Shown one piece after another: positions 32,753 through 41,322 of a stretch of DNA of 64,000 bases (positions are counted from its first letter, which is position 1; every line of letters starts with the position of its first letter). The stretch is from JBGNFV01 sp049645705 (lineage in GTDB: Bacteria; Bacteroidota; Bacteroidia; Cytophagales; Cyclobacteriaceae), in assembly GCA_049645705.1 (NCBI GenBank), contig JBARUK010000004.1, forward strand, positions 186,001 to 250,000. The letters are read 5' to 3'. The notes under the pieces were generated by a model. The model had not been told where the DNA came from and made no database searches. It saw only the letters and a list, made by a program, of their open reading frames with translations. The position numbers were made by a program, and so were the translations under genes.

Positions 32753-33959
32753 GTGTTTTCTCTATAATAGCCGATACAATATCTCTGGCCACCTCATGTT
32801 TTGATTTCAGGTCGAAGGCCGTTTCCCCGCCTTCTCTGAACAGGAACGTGACCTTGTTAGTATCATGTCCGAACCCTGCCCCATCTTCGCTCAGTGAATT
32901 CAGAACGACCATGTCCAGGTTTTTATTTTTCAGCTTGCGCCTGGCATTTGCTTCGCCATCGTGCGTTTCCAACGCAAAGCCCACATGAAACTGCCCTTGT
33001 TTCTTGCGGGTACCCAGATCAGCTGCAATATCGGGGTTTTTCACCATTTTTATGACCAGTTCGTCTACCCCTTCTTCCTTTTTGATCTTACGATCATAGA
33101 CATCGAGCGGCCTAAAGTCCGAAACAGCAGCCGAAAACACGGAAATGTCCATGCCATCGCAGTGCTTCAGACAGGCACGGTGCATCTCCTCTGCCGTAGT
33201 GACGGACTCTAGCTGCACACCTGCAGGAGGCGTAAGTGCTGTAGGGCCGCTAACCAGGATTACCTCCGCACCCTCTTTCATCAACGCGCTGGCTATGGCA
33301 TAGCCCATCTTACCCGTGCTGTGGTTACCCACAAACCGCACTGGATCTATCAGTTCATAGGTAGGCCCGGCCGTTACCAGCACCTTTTTGCCGGAAAGCC
33401 TGCCGCCGGTATTATCAAAGTAAGCCGCCAGGCTATCCAGCAGTTCTTCGGGTTCTGCCATGCGGCCCTGCCCGGAAAGGCCACTCGCCAGTTCTCCGTC
33501 CCGTGCTTCTATTATACGGTTTCCATATGCAGACAGACGCTCCAGGTTAGTAGTTGTAGAGGGGTGGGCATACATGTCCAGGTCCATGGCCGGTGCTACC
33601 CAAACAGGGCATCGGGCTGAAAGGTAGACCGCCGTAAGCAGATCATTACAGATGCCATTTGCAAACTTAGCCAGTATATTAGCACTGGCGGGTGCTACCA
33701 GCATAAGATCGGCCCACAGTCCCAGTTCGACATGGTTATTCCATTCGCCCTCCGCTCCTCGTGTAAAGGAACTCAGGGCAGGATTTTTAGAAAGTGTGGA
33801 GAGAGTGAGAGGGGATATAAAATCAGAAGCAGAGGACGTCATAACGACACGTACCTCTGCTTCTGATTTTGTCAACAAACGGATAAGGGTAGCGGCTTTG
33901 TATGCAGCTATACTACCGCATACGCCAAGTATGATCTTCTTACCCTTAAGTGATGTCAC
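32745..33959 (-). CDS. coaBC: Bifunctional phosphopantothenoylcysteine decarboxylase / phosphopantothenate-cysteine ligase
   Basis: 404 aa from GTG 33959. The N-terminal flavoprotein CoaC half has LGVCGSIAAYKA, ANGICNDLL and APAMDLDMY, the last with Asp where many homologues have Asn. The C-terminal CoaB half begins VLVTAGPTYELIDPVRFV and has GNHSTGKMG. It makes 4'-phosphopantetheine for coenzyme A. It lies 9 bp after rpoZ in the bamD-rpoZ-coaBC-porD-recN block. Confidence 0.97.
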   Translation of the reverse strand: MTSLKGKKIILGVCGSIAAYKAATLIRLLTKSEAEVRVVMTSSASDFISPLTLSTLSKNPALSSFTRGAEGEWNNHVELGLWADLMLVAPASANILAKFANGICNDLLTAVYLSARCPVWVAPAMDLDMYAHPSTTTNLERLSAYGNRIIEARDGELASGLSGQGRMAEPEELLDSLAAYFDNTGGRLSGKKVLVTAGPTYELIDPVRFVGNHSTGKMGYAIASALMKEGAEVILVSGPTALTPPAGVQLESVTTAEEMHRACLKHCDGMDISVFSAAVSDFRPLDVYDRKIKKEEGVDELVIKMVKNPDIAADLGTRKKQGQFHVGFALETHDGEANARRKLKNKNLDMVVLNSLSEDGAGFGHDTNKVTFLFREGGETAFDLKSKHEVARDIVSAIIEKTHA

Positions 33960-33968
33960 GGATATAAG

Positions 33969-34286
33969 TTATTCTTCGATATCCTCTTCAGGCTTACGGA
34001 ACATGACCTTATCTTCCATAAACTCGTCGATAGACAAAAGAGTAGGCTTGGGCATGCGCTCGTAGAACTTGGATATCTCGATCTGCTCACGGTTCTCGAA
34101 GATCTCCTCAAGGTTATCTACGGTAGAGGCAAATTCTGCAAGCTTACTGCTAAGCTCTTCCTTAAGGCCTGTAGATATCTGACGGGCTCTTTTAGAAAGT
34201 ACTACCACACTCTCGTATATATTGCCGGTAGGCTCTACGAGTTTATCTGTGTTTCTAGTAGTAATAGAGGGATTAATGTTTGCCAT
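33969..34286 (-). CDS. rpoZ: RNA polymerase omega subunit, Bacteroidota type
   Basis: 105 aa. The core helix with NIYESVVVLSKRARQIS matches the omega fold, and the position between bamD and coaBC is diagnostic for the divergent omega of this phylum. The acidic C-terminal tail (PEEDIEE) is also typical. It assists assembly of the beta' subunit. Confidence 0.9.
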   Translation of the reverse strand: MANINPSITTRNTDKLVEPTGNIYESVVVLSKRARQISTGLKEELSSKLAEFASTVDNLEEIFENREQIEISKFYERMPKPTLLSIDEFMEDKVMFRKPEEDIEE

Positions 34287-34298
34287 AAATAATTCGAA

Positions 34299-35129
34299 TC
34301 AACTGTTATCTGCTGTTTCCGTAGTAGTAACGGATTCCAGCCCCTTAAGGGTTGCTTTATATACACTTTCCGCGTCCCGCAGGTACTCACTTTCCGGATA
34401 TGCATCCAGAAATTCCTGGTAGTACGTAACGGCCTGGCGGAAACGTTCTCCTTTTTTACTTTCCACACTTCTGACTGCCAGCTCATGAGCTGCATCCAGT
34501 TTCAGGAACATGGCTCTTTCATTGAGCGGAGAATCAGGAAAATCATCGGCGAAATTATCAAAAGCGATAATAGCCGACTTCCAGACTCTCAATTGATGGT
34601 ACAGCCGGGCATTTTCAAATGCCTTGGCTTCCAGCTTACGTTGCATCTTGTCGATGATCTCCGTGGCTTCCTCACGATACTCCGATCCGGGGTACCTGTT
34701 TATGAAAAGCTGAATAGCGGAGATAGCCTCATATGTACTGGACTGGTCCAGGTTGGTTTCGGGTGATTGGTTGTACAAAGAGTAAGCATACTTATAAAGT
34801 GCTTCCTCGGCATACTCACTACGCCCGTAGGTGTCGTAAAATGTCTTAAAATAATGCGCACTAAGGATATATTGCTCGCGGTAGTAGTGAGAATAGGCAT
34901 AATAGAACTGTGCCTTCTCTTCATACTCCGTTCCTCTCAGCAGAGGAAGCACCTCCTCCAGCAGGACATTGGCCCTGTAGTAGTCTTCGTCCTCGTAATA
35001 CTCGAGAGCAGCATTATACTTTTTCTGCCAGTCATCACTTTTACGAATCTTGTTAAATTCGCTACAGCCTACTGTCATAATTGCCAGTAATGCCCAGACC
35101 AGACCTCTACTAATACCTTCTAAACGCAT
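34299..35129 (-). CDS. bamD: Outer membrane assembly lipoprotein BamD
   Basis: 276 aa. Lipoprotein signal LAIMTVGCSEF, then about five TPR units (YNAALEYYEDEDYYRANVL, then KAQFYYAYSHYYREQYILS and onward). BamD is the essential lipoprotein of the BAM complex that inserts outer-membrane barrels. First gene of the block; the omega gene follows after 12 bp. Confidence 0.95.
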   Translation of the reverse strand: MRLEGISRGLVWALLAIMTVGCSEFNKIRKSDDWQKKYNAALEYYEDEDYYRANVLLEEVLPLLRGTEYEEKAQFYYAYSHYYREQYILSAHYFKTFYDTYGRSEYAEEALYKYAYSLYNQSPETNLDQSSTYEAISAIQLFINRYPGSEYREEATEIIDKMQRKLEAKAFENARLYHQLRVWKSAIIAFDNFADDFPDSPLNERAMFLKLDAAHELAVRSVESKKGERFRQAVTYYQEFLDAYPESEYLRDAESVYKATLKGLESVTTTETADNS

Positions 35130-35214
35130 AAGGGTGCAAAAGTAACGGATTATAACCAGATTATCAACGGTAACCGGCTGTATAACGCAGACATCTGGGG
35201 ATTATGATGCAGGG

Positions 35215-35610
35215 TTATCTTTTTACGATGAGCTTTTTGGTGACGACGTTCTGATCGTCAATGTTTACGGTGTAAAAATACACTCCGGGAATAAATTTTT
35301 CGGTGGACAGGGTCAGAGAAGAGTCACCTGCCTTCAGCGTATGCTCCGATACCCGCACACCAAGCAGGTTATGAAATACTACCTTTACTCTCACATCAGG
35401 ATTTGAGATAGCATATTTGAGCTCGATAAACGATTCGGCAGGATTGGGATAGGCTTCACCGATCTTAACACCGTCTGCATCAAACAGACTACCGGCATTA
35501 TTCTGTACTACCACTACACCATCATTCACTTTGGACACCCCTGTATGAACCGGTGTAAAGCCGAAACAAAGGATCATAAGTGAGAATAGTATGAGGTAGT
35601 TTTTGATCAA
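35215..35610 (-). CDS. Short protein consisting of a signal peptide and a T9SS type A sorting domain
   Basis: 131 aa from a TTG start (no ATG before the signal peptide). A signal peptide is followed by a short spacer and then a T9SS C-terminal domain: IGEAYPNPAESFIELKY, LLGVRVSEH, and the ending GVYFYTVNIDDQNVVTKKL plus IVKR. Such domains direct export by the type IX system and are normally attached to large cargo; here almost nothing else is present, so this is a mini-cargo, regulatory decoy or remnant. It stands alone between bamD and the OstA-like gene. Confidence 0.85.
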   Translation of the reverse strand: MIKNYLILFSLMILCFGFTPVHTGVSKVNDGVVVVQNNAGSLFDADGVKIGEAYPNPAESFIELKYAISNPDVRVKVVFHNLLGVRVSEHTLKAGDSSLTLSTEKFIPGVYFYTVNIDDQNVVTKKLIVKR

Positions 35611-35700
35611 TGAATCTTTTTTATAAAAATATAAGAATTTAATTGTAATTCCTCCCGTATTCCAGGGGTTTTATTACGTATTATCTATTAACAGACATAC

Positions 35701-37332
35701 CTAATCTTTGTTAGAGCTTTGCTCCTGTTTTTCAGACAGTTCTGAGGGAGATTCCGGCAATTCCTCATCCTCTTCGTAAAATTCCATACCGGGCAACTTC
35801 TGCTGTTCGCTGTTCTCATTCATATCAGGTCGTAACAGTACGTCACTTAGCGTAGGCCTGCTTTTAATGCGCCAGGAGAAGCCATCCAATGTCCGCTGAT
35901 CGGTAGTAATCTCATGCGGTGGAATAAAATTAGCATCGGGTTGTACGTAGAAATTAATACGGCTCAACTGGCTCTCATCGAAGAATATCTTCATATTACT
36001 GCAGATGATCTTATTCATTCCTGTAAGGATAGTATCTCTCTCCAGTGCGAAATAAATGCTCTCGCCATTACCCTCCACATCTACCGACCTGATATCGTTT
36101 TCACGGAAGGTAGCCACCATGTTACGGCCTTTGACCTGATTGTAGTTATTCAATGTGTCTTCTGAAACCACAAATGAGTTCTGCCTGACAAACATCCTGT
36201 CCAGCCCTTTATTTTTAAGTGTGATCCAGATACTATCGCCTTCGATCTGGTTACGGTCACTCCACAGGATAGGGTCATCGAAAAAGCGAATCAGGCTATC
36301 GGCCACAAAATACGCCAGTGAGTCCGCCCGCCCCTGCAGGTTGCTCTTCCATATACGGACATCGGGGTAGGCCAGTACTCTTTTTTCAGCATCTACCTTG
36401 CTATCGATGGCTACCAGCGTATCGGCAGAAAGATATACCGTATCCTGCCCTACTACCTTTCTCATGACTGCCCGGCCGAAGACCTTAGTCATACCCTGGT
36501 CTCTCCAGTACCTGCCCTGGTCACCCGTGATAATCACATCCTGGTCTTTAGATACCAGCCTTACGTCGGTATTGGCCCGGTAAAAGTTCTTCATCTCATC
36601 TAAATACAGTCTTTGGCCTGATAAGACATAGCTCGGCGACTCTACCTTACCTTCTCTGAGCGTACTTTGTCTGCCGGATGTACGGTACAGAAGACCATTA
36701 TCAGCATCCACCGTACCATCAGGCCCTACTATCTGCGTTGGCCCTTTGAAGTCAGCCACTTTAGTCTGTGTGTAGTATACAAGTGTATCTGAGTATAGCG
36801 TGTACTCCTCATTTTTAAGAACCACATCATTCTTAAACTGCATAAAATACTCGGCTGAGAAGAATACCCCGATCTCACTCACCAGTTCGTTCCGCGGGTC
36901 TACAATACGGCCACCTCCTACATAATCGGCTACCTTACTGTTTACATCATAGTTCAGTACATCAGTATAAAGCGTCAGGCTATCCTTCTTATACACTACA
37001 TTATCCAGTAGCCTGGACTTCTTCTCTTTACTATTATAGATAAGTTTACGGCCGGTGATGGTCACAGAGTCCCCGTCGAGAATGCGCACACTGCCAAACG
37101 CCTCTACAAGCTCTCTCTTCTTATAGTAAAAGGCACTGTCACAGTAGATCCTGGTACCCTCCTGCACAAACACGACGTTACCCAGCCACTTTTCGTAGCG
37201 CTCTCCATTCTTATTTTGCGCCCCCATAAGGCGGTCACCCGTGATCGTCCCTTGCTTCTGCGCAACCGAATGCCCGGATATAAAGGTAATGACGAGGGAC
37301 GCCAGGAGGAATGTATATCTCTTTAGTCTCAT
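35701..37332 (-). CDS. OstA-like (LptA/LptD N-terminal family) protein
   Basis: 543 aa. Signal peptide ending SGHSVAQ, then repeated OstA-type beta-jellyroll turns (GNVVFVQEGTRIYCDSA; LIYNSKEKKSRLLDNVVY). The last 40 residues are acidic and Gln/Ser rich. Relatives form the periplasmic bridge for LPS transport (LptA, LptD). Length is far above LptA and there is no LptD barrel, which is typical for the Bacteroidota OstA-like family. Confidence 0.88.
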   Translation of the reverse strand: MRLKRYTFLLASLVITFISGHSVAQKQGTITGDRLMGAQNKNGERYEKWLGNVVFVQEGTRIYCDSAFYYKKRELVEAFGSVRILDGDSVTITGRKLIYNSKEKKSRLLDNVVYKKDSLTLYTDVLNYDVNSKVADYVGGGRIVDPRNELVSEIGVFFSAEYFMQFKNDVVLKNEEYTLYSDTLVYYTQTKVADFKGPTQIVGPDGTVDADNGLLYRTSGRQSTLREGKVESPSYVLSGQRLYLDEMKNFYRANTDVRLVSKDQDVIITGDQGRYWRDQGMTKVFGRAVMRKVVGQDTVYLSADTLVAIDSKVDAEKRVLAYPDVRIWKSNLQGRADSLAYFVADSLIRFFDDPILWSDRNQIEGDSIWITLKNKGLDRMFVRQNSFVVSEDTLNNYNQVKGRNMVATFRENDIRSVDVEGNGESIYFALERDTILTGMNKIICSNMKIFFDESQLSRINFYVQPDANFIPPHEITTDQRTLDGFSWRIKSRPTLSDVLLRPDMNENSEQQKLPGMEFYEEDEELPESPSELSEKQEQSSNKD

Positions 37333-37407
37333 TTATCGAACCTTATCAGAAAGTAATATGGCTGAACTTCCTTTTTAATTCCGCCCAAAATTACGCAAAA
37401 TTACTGC

Positions 37408-38751
37408 ATGCTTGAACGCTTTGTGAATTATATCAAAAACCAGGCCTTAGTTTACCCGGATATCAAAATTTTGCTGGCCGTAAGTGGCGGTATGGATAGT
37501 GTGGTGATGACGGACCTGTTTGCAGATAGCGGATATGCCTGTGCCATAGCCCACTGTCAGTTTAATCTGCGGGGAGAAGAGTCTGAAAATGACGAGCGTT
37601 TTGTAAAGCAACTGGCCAGTCATTACGGCCTGCCTGTATACATAAAATCTTTCGATACCACCCGCTCCGCTTCTGAAAGGGGAATCAGCATCCAGATGGC
37701 AGCCCGTGACCTGCGGTATGCCTGGTTTGAAGCATTGTGCAAAGAGGAAAACTATACAGCAATAGCCACAGCACACCATCTTGGTGACCTGGCAGAGACT
37801 ATGCTTATGAACCTGGTACGCGGCACCGGCATCAGCGGTCTCCACGGCATAAAGCCCAGAAATGGTAATATCATTCGGCCGATGCTATTTGCTACCAGGG
37901 AAGAAATAAATGTATACGCGCGTAGTAATAATCTGAGCTGGCGTGAGGACAGCAGTAATGCAGACACTAAATATAAGCGCAACGAGATAAGGCATAAGGT
38001 AGTGCCAGTGTTAAAGAAACAAAACCCGAACCTGGAGACGCGCATGGCCCTGAGCAGCGAAAAGGTAGCCGGAGCCGAAGCGATCATGCAGCGATTTATA
38101 GATGAGTTTACCAGTAATTATGTTCGCAAGGAGGGTGAGTCCTTTCATATTGGCTTGCAGGCTCTGCTGGATAGTCCGGCCTCTGTACTGATGCTTTACG
38201 AATTGACAAAGGCCTGTAACTTCACGTACGAACAGGCCCGGGACATCATTGGCACCATAGACAGTACGAGCGGCCGGTACGTAGAAGCCGACGGCTACCG
38301 GATGTACCGGGACCGTGAGACCATAACTGTGCTACCTGAGCAAAAAGACACTGATACGGAAGGTATTATCCAAGACCGGAACGATACCTTGAAAGCAGCC
38401 GACTACCTCTGGGAAACCAGCACCTTACCTGCCGGAGAGGTCGAAATATCCGGAGACAGACAGGTGGCCATGCTGGATAAGGCCAAGCTGACATTTCCTT
38501 TAAAAATTCGTACATGGAGGCAGGGAGACCGCTTTTTTCCCCTGGGCATGAAGCGCCAAAAAAAGCTTAGTGACTTTATGATCGATGAGAAAATTCCGCT
38601 ATACTTGAAAAACAGGGTAAGAGTAGTTTGCAGCGGGGAAGACATTGTCTGGATTGCAGGCTACCGGATAGATAACAGATACCGGATAACAGAACACACG
38701 ACAGATGTGTTTCGTATCGGCATTCTTGAGAACTATGATCAATCCATTTAA
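37408..38751 (+). CDS. tilS: tRNA(Ile)-lysidine synthetase
   Basis: 447 aa. The PP-loop is LLAVSGGMDSVVM near the N-terminus, with HCQFNLRGEESENDE and ATAHHLGDLAET as further TilS motifs; the C-terminal substrate-binding domain has RTWRQGDRFFPLGM. It changes C34 of the minor tRNA-Ile to lysidine, which is essential for AUA decoding. Overlaps the next gene by 17 bp. Confidence 0.97.
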   Translation: MLERFVNYIKNQALVYPDIKILLAVSGGMDSVVMTDLFADSGYACAIAHCQFNLRGEESENDERFVKQLASHYGLPVYIKSFDTTRSASERGISIQMAARDLRYAWFEALCKEENYTAIATAHHLGDLAETMLMNLVRGTGISGLHGIKPRNGNIIRPMLFATREEINVYARSNNLSWREDSSNADTKYKRNEIRHKVVPVLKKQNPNLETRMALSSEKVAGAEAIMQRFIDEFTSNYVRKEGESFHIGLQALLDSPASVLMLYELTKACNFTYEQARDIIGTIDSTSGRYVEADGYRMYRDRETITVLPEQKDTDTEGIIQDRNDTLKAADYLWETSTLPAGEVEISGDRQVAMLDKAKLTFPLKIRTWRQGDRFFPLGMKRQKKLSDFMIDEKIPLYLKNRVRVVCSGEDIVWIAGYRIDNRYRITEHTTDVFRIGILENYDQSI

Positions 38752-39262
38752 GCGTACGTATTCTGAAAAAGAGCATCGCCTGTTCAGGTTTTTGGGACGT
38801 ATCCCTTTATTTGAAAAGCTTACCAGTAAAGAAAAAAGCTTTTTTCTACCCTACATGCACCTGCGTGAATACAAGCAGAACGAAGTGGTCTTTTTCCGCA
38901 AAGACCCCAGCCACGCTCTCTATATCATAAAAGAAGGACAGGTTTCACTGCAACTCGACATCGAAGATAAATTCGAGGAACTGGTACGACTCAGGAGTGC
39001 CCGCTCTTTTGGCGACAATACTCTACTGGAGGGGACACACAGAATATACTCGGCCATAACTACGGTAGAAAACACACAGATATATGTGCTGCCCCAGGTA
39101 AATATCATGGATATATTCAGTGAGCACCCCAGGATACAGGCCAAAATGATGTCCAGCCTGGCCGAGCAGTACAATGTATATCAGAAAACCCTCTTCGACG
39201 CCTATCGCTCATCCTTTGGTTTTTTCGACCTCGGCCAGATATACGTTCAGAAAAAGAAATAA
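38735..39262 (+). CDS. Cyclic nucleotide-binding-fold protein without HTH
   Basis: 175 aa from ATG 38735, inside the tilS 3' end. A Crp-like beta roll is seen (about 25-120: LFEKLTSKEKSFFLPYMHL, ALYIIKEGQVSLQL, RSFGDNTLLEG) followed by a helix, but the chain ends before any DNA-binding domain. It may sense cyclic nucleotides or another ligand and act on a protein partner. Coupling with tilS looks translational; the functional link is unknown. Confidence 0.8.
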   Translation: MINPFKRTYSEKEHRLFRFLGRIPLFEKLTSKEKSFFLPYMHLREYKQNEVVFFRKDPSHALYIIKEGQVSLQLDIEDKFEELVRLRSARSFGDNTLLEGTHRIYSAITTVENTQIYVLPQVNIMDIFSEHPRIQAKMMSSLAEQYNVYQKTLFDAYRSSFGFFDLGQIYVQKKK

Positions 39263-39436
39263 GGAGCCTTCAGTTTTTTTATGAGACACTTCACCCGTTT
39301 TCTACCAGGGTGTTTGTCAAACCGAATTGATGTAACCAAACCATCCCCGGATCTGAATTATGCAAGTATCTGACTCTAAATGAATTTAATGGCCTGCATT
39401 TTGCTTATATTCTGGTGTAGCTTCAAACCGTACCTT

Positions 39437-40021
39437 ATGCCCTACTTGTCAAGACTACATACATACATTTTCTCCGCCTTACTACTGTTTACAGTACTAG
39501 GTCTGCCGCATATAGCATATAGCCAGGATGACCCGGACCTGAGACCATGGAATACCGGGCCGCTTACCTGGAGTGAGTTTCAGGGCCATCCCGAGACCCA
39601 CGACCGCATGCATGGTGCAGTTACGTATGCAGGAATAGCTTTGGAGATTGAAAATGTGGACTTCTGGGGTAATATGACCTTTAAGGCTTATGCGGTATTT
39701 GATCGTAAGAAAAGCTGGACGCGCAAAAACATGAATGACAGGAAGCTGCTCGCCCATGAGCAAGTGCATTTTGACATAGCGGAAGTCTACGCCCGCCGTT
39801 TGCAGAAGAAGCTCAATGACATGGGACTGAAGCGTAAAGATGCCAAGAAAGCCAAACGCCTTCATCATAAGTACAACAGTGAGCAACTGAAGGTACAGGC
39901 TGTGTATGATGAAGAGACTATCCACGGAATCAGTGAGCCGGTGCAGGCACAGTGGCGCGAATTGGTGAACCAGGGGCTGATAGACCTGGATAAGGCACTT
40001 GAGCTATCAACTAAGCAGTAA
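39437..40021 (+). CDS. DUF922-type exported protein with HExxH-like motif
   Basis: 194 aa from ATG 39437, which gives a signal peptide ending AYSQ; an earlier ATG at 39380 would add 19 residues. The DUF922-like domain has WSEFQGHPE, YAGIALEIE and LLAHEQVHFDIAEVYARRL, where HEQVH resembles a zinc-protease motif. Reported as a predicted protease family with no known substrate. Single gene between the cNMP protein and mdh. Confidence 0.75.
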   Translation: MPYLSRLHTYIFSALLLFTVLGLPHIAYSQDDPDLRPWNTGPLTWSEFQGHPETHDRMHGAVTYAGIALEIENVDFWGNMTFKAYAVFDRKKSWTRKNMNDRKLLAHEQVHFDIAEVYARRLQKKLNDMGLKRKDAKKAKRLHHKYNSEQLKVQAVYDEETIHGISEPVQAQWRELVNQGLIDLDKALELSTKQ

Positions 40022-40252
40022 GAACGACCTGATACCCACTCCCTTTCGTTTTCAGGATAAATATTGCCTGCCTACCGGCTGGCCGGCCTGTGTCAAAACC
40101 CTGCCGGAAACGTTTGATATTCTTTCTTTTCCCACCTTACATTTATAATTTAGCGCTCGTATTCTAAACACGACAGGAGCAAATCCGGTTGACCCAATAG
40201 TGGAATACGCCACATATTTTTTGAATTTACTTAACTCATACCTTCACATACT

Positions 40253-41188
40253 ATGAAAGTAACCGTAGTAGGAGCTGGTAATGTCGGTGCTACCTGTGCT
40301 GATGTACTTGCTTACCGCGAAATCGCAAACGAAATTGTTCTGGTTGACATCAAGGAGGGCGTTGCCGAGGGTAAAGCCCTTGATATCTGGCAGAAAGCCC
40401 CTATCAACCTGTATGACTCCAGGACAGTTGGTTCTACTAACGACTATAATAAAACGGCTGGATCCGATGTAGTGGTTATTACCTCCGGACTGCCCCGCAA
40501 GCCCGGCATGTCACGTGATGACCTTATCGAGACCAATGCCGGTATCGTAAAGTCTGTAACTGAGAACGTGATCAAGCACTCACCTGATGCCATCATCATA
40601 GTAGTGTCTAACCCGCTCGACGTTATGACCTACCAGGCCCACCTTACCAGCGGCAAGTCGCGTAATAAGGTTATGGGTATGGCGGGCATCCTGGATACAG
40701 GCCGCTACCGTGCATTCCTTGCCGAGGAGCTGAACGTTTCGCCTAAAGATATACAGGCTGTACTTATGGGTGGTCATGGCGATACCATGGTTCCTTTGCC
40801 CCGCTACACAACTGTAGGAGGTATTCCTGTAACTGAGATGATCTCTAAAGAAAAGCTAGACGCTATCATACAGCGTACCAAAACTGGGGGCGGAGAACTG
40901 GTTAAACTTATGGGTACCAGTGCATGGTATGCTCCCGGATCGGCTGCGGCACAAATGGTGGAAGCCATTGTACGTGATCAGAAAAGAGTATTCCCTGTAT
41001 GTATAAAACTCGAAGGTGAGTACGGCATAGACGGCACGTATCTTGGTGTACCGGTAATCCTTGGTAAAAACGGTATCGAAAAAGTGATCGAGCTTGACCT
41101 GAACGATGAGGAAAAGAAAGATCTTGAAACCAGCCGTACACACGTACAGGAAGTAATGCAGGTACTGGACAAGCTGAACAACAAGTAA
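40253..41188 (+). CDS. mdh: Malate dehydrogenase (LDH-like type)
   Basis: 311 aa. NAD motif VVGAGNVGATCADVLA at the N-terminus, Asp of the adenosine pocket in LVDIKEGVAEGKA, substrate Arg in GLPRKPGMSRDDLI, and catalytic His in GGHGDTMVPLPRY. It interconverts malate and oxaloacetate in the TCA cycle. A perfect intrinsic terminator follows 25 bp after the stop. Confidence 0.97.
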   Translation: MKVTVVGAGNVGATCADVLAYREIANEIVLVDIKEGVAEGKALDIWQKAPINLYDSRTVGSTNDYNKTAGSDVVVITSGLPRKPGMSRDDLIETNAGIVKSVTENVIKHSPDAIIIVVSNPLDVMTYQAHLTSGKSRNKVMGMAGILDTGRYRAFLAEELNVSPKDIQAVLMGGHGDTMVPLPRYTTVGGIPVTEMISKEKLDAIIQRTKTGGGELVKLMGTSAWYAPGSAAAQMVEAIVRDQKRVFPVCIKLEGEYGIDGTYLGVPVILGKNGIEKVIELDLNDEEKKDLETSRTHVQEVMQVLDKLNNK

Positions 41189-41212
41189 GTCTATTCTGCC
41201 TGACAGATATAC

Positions 41213-41245
41213 AAGCAGCCCGCTTTTAGCGGGCTGCTTTTTTTT
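41213..41245 (+). terminator. Intrinsic terminator after mdh
   Basis: AGCAGCCCGC (41214-41223) pairs perfectly with GCGGGCTGCT (41229-41238) around a TTTTA loop, and is followed by eight T. Confidence 0.93.
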
Positions 41246-41322
41246 GTAACGCCACCATTTTCCGGGTACATGAATATACCTTATCTTAGGAGTAGCTGTA
41301 ACTACCTAACCTATATACCATC

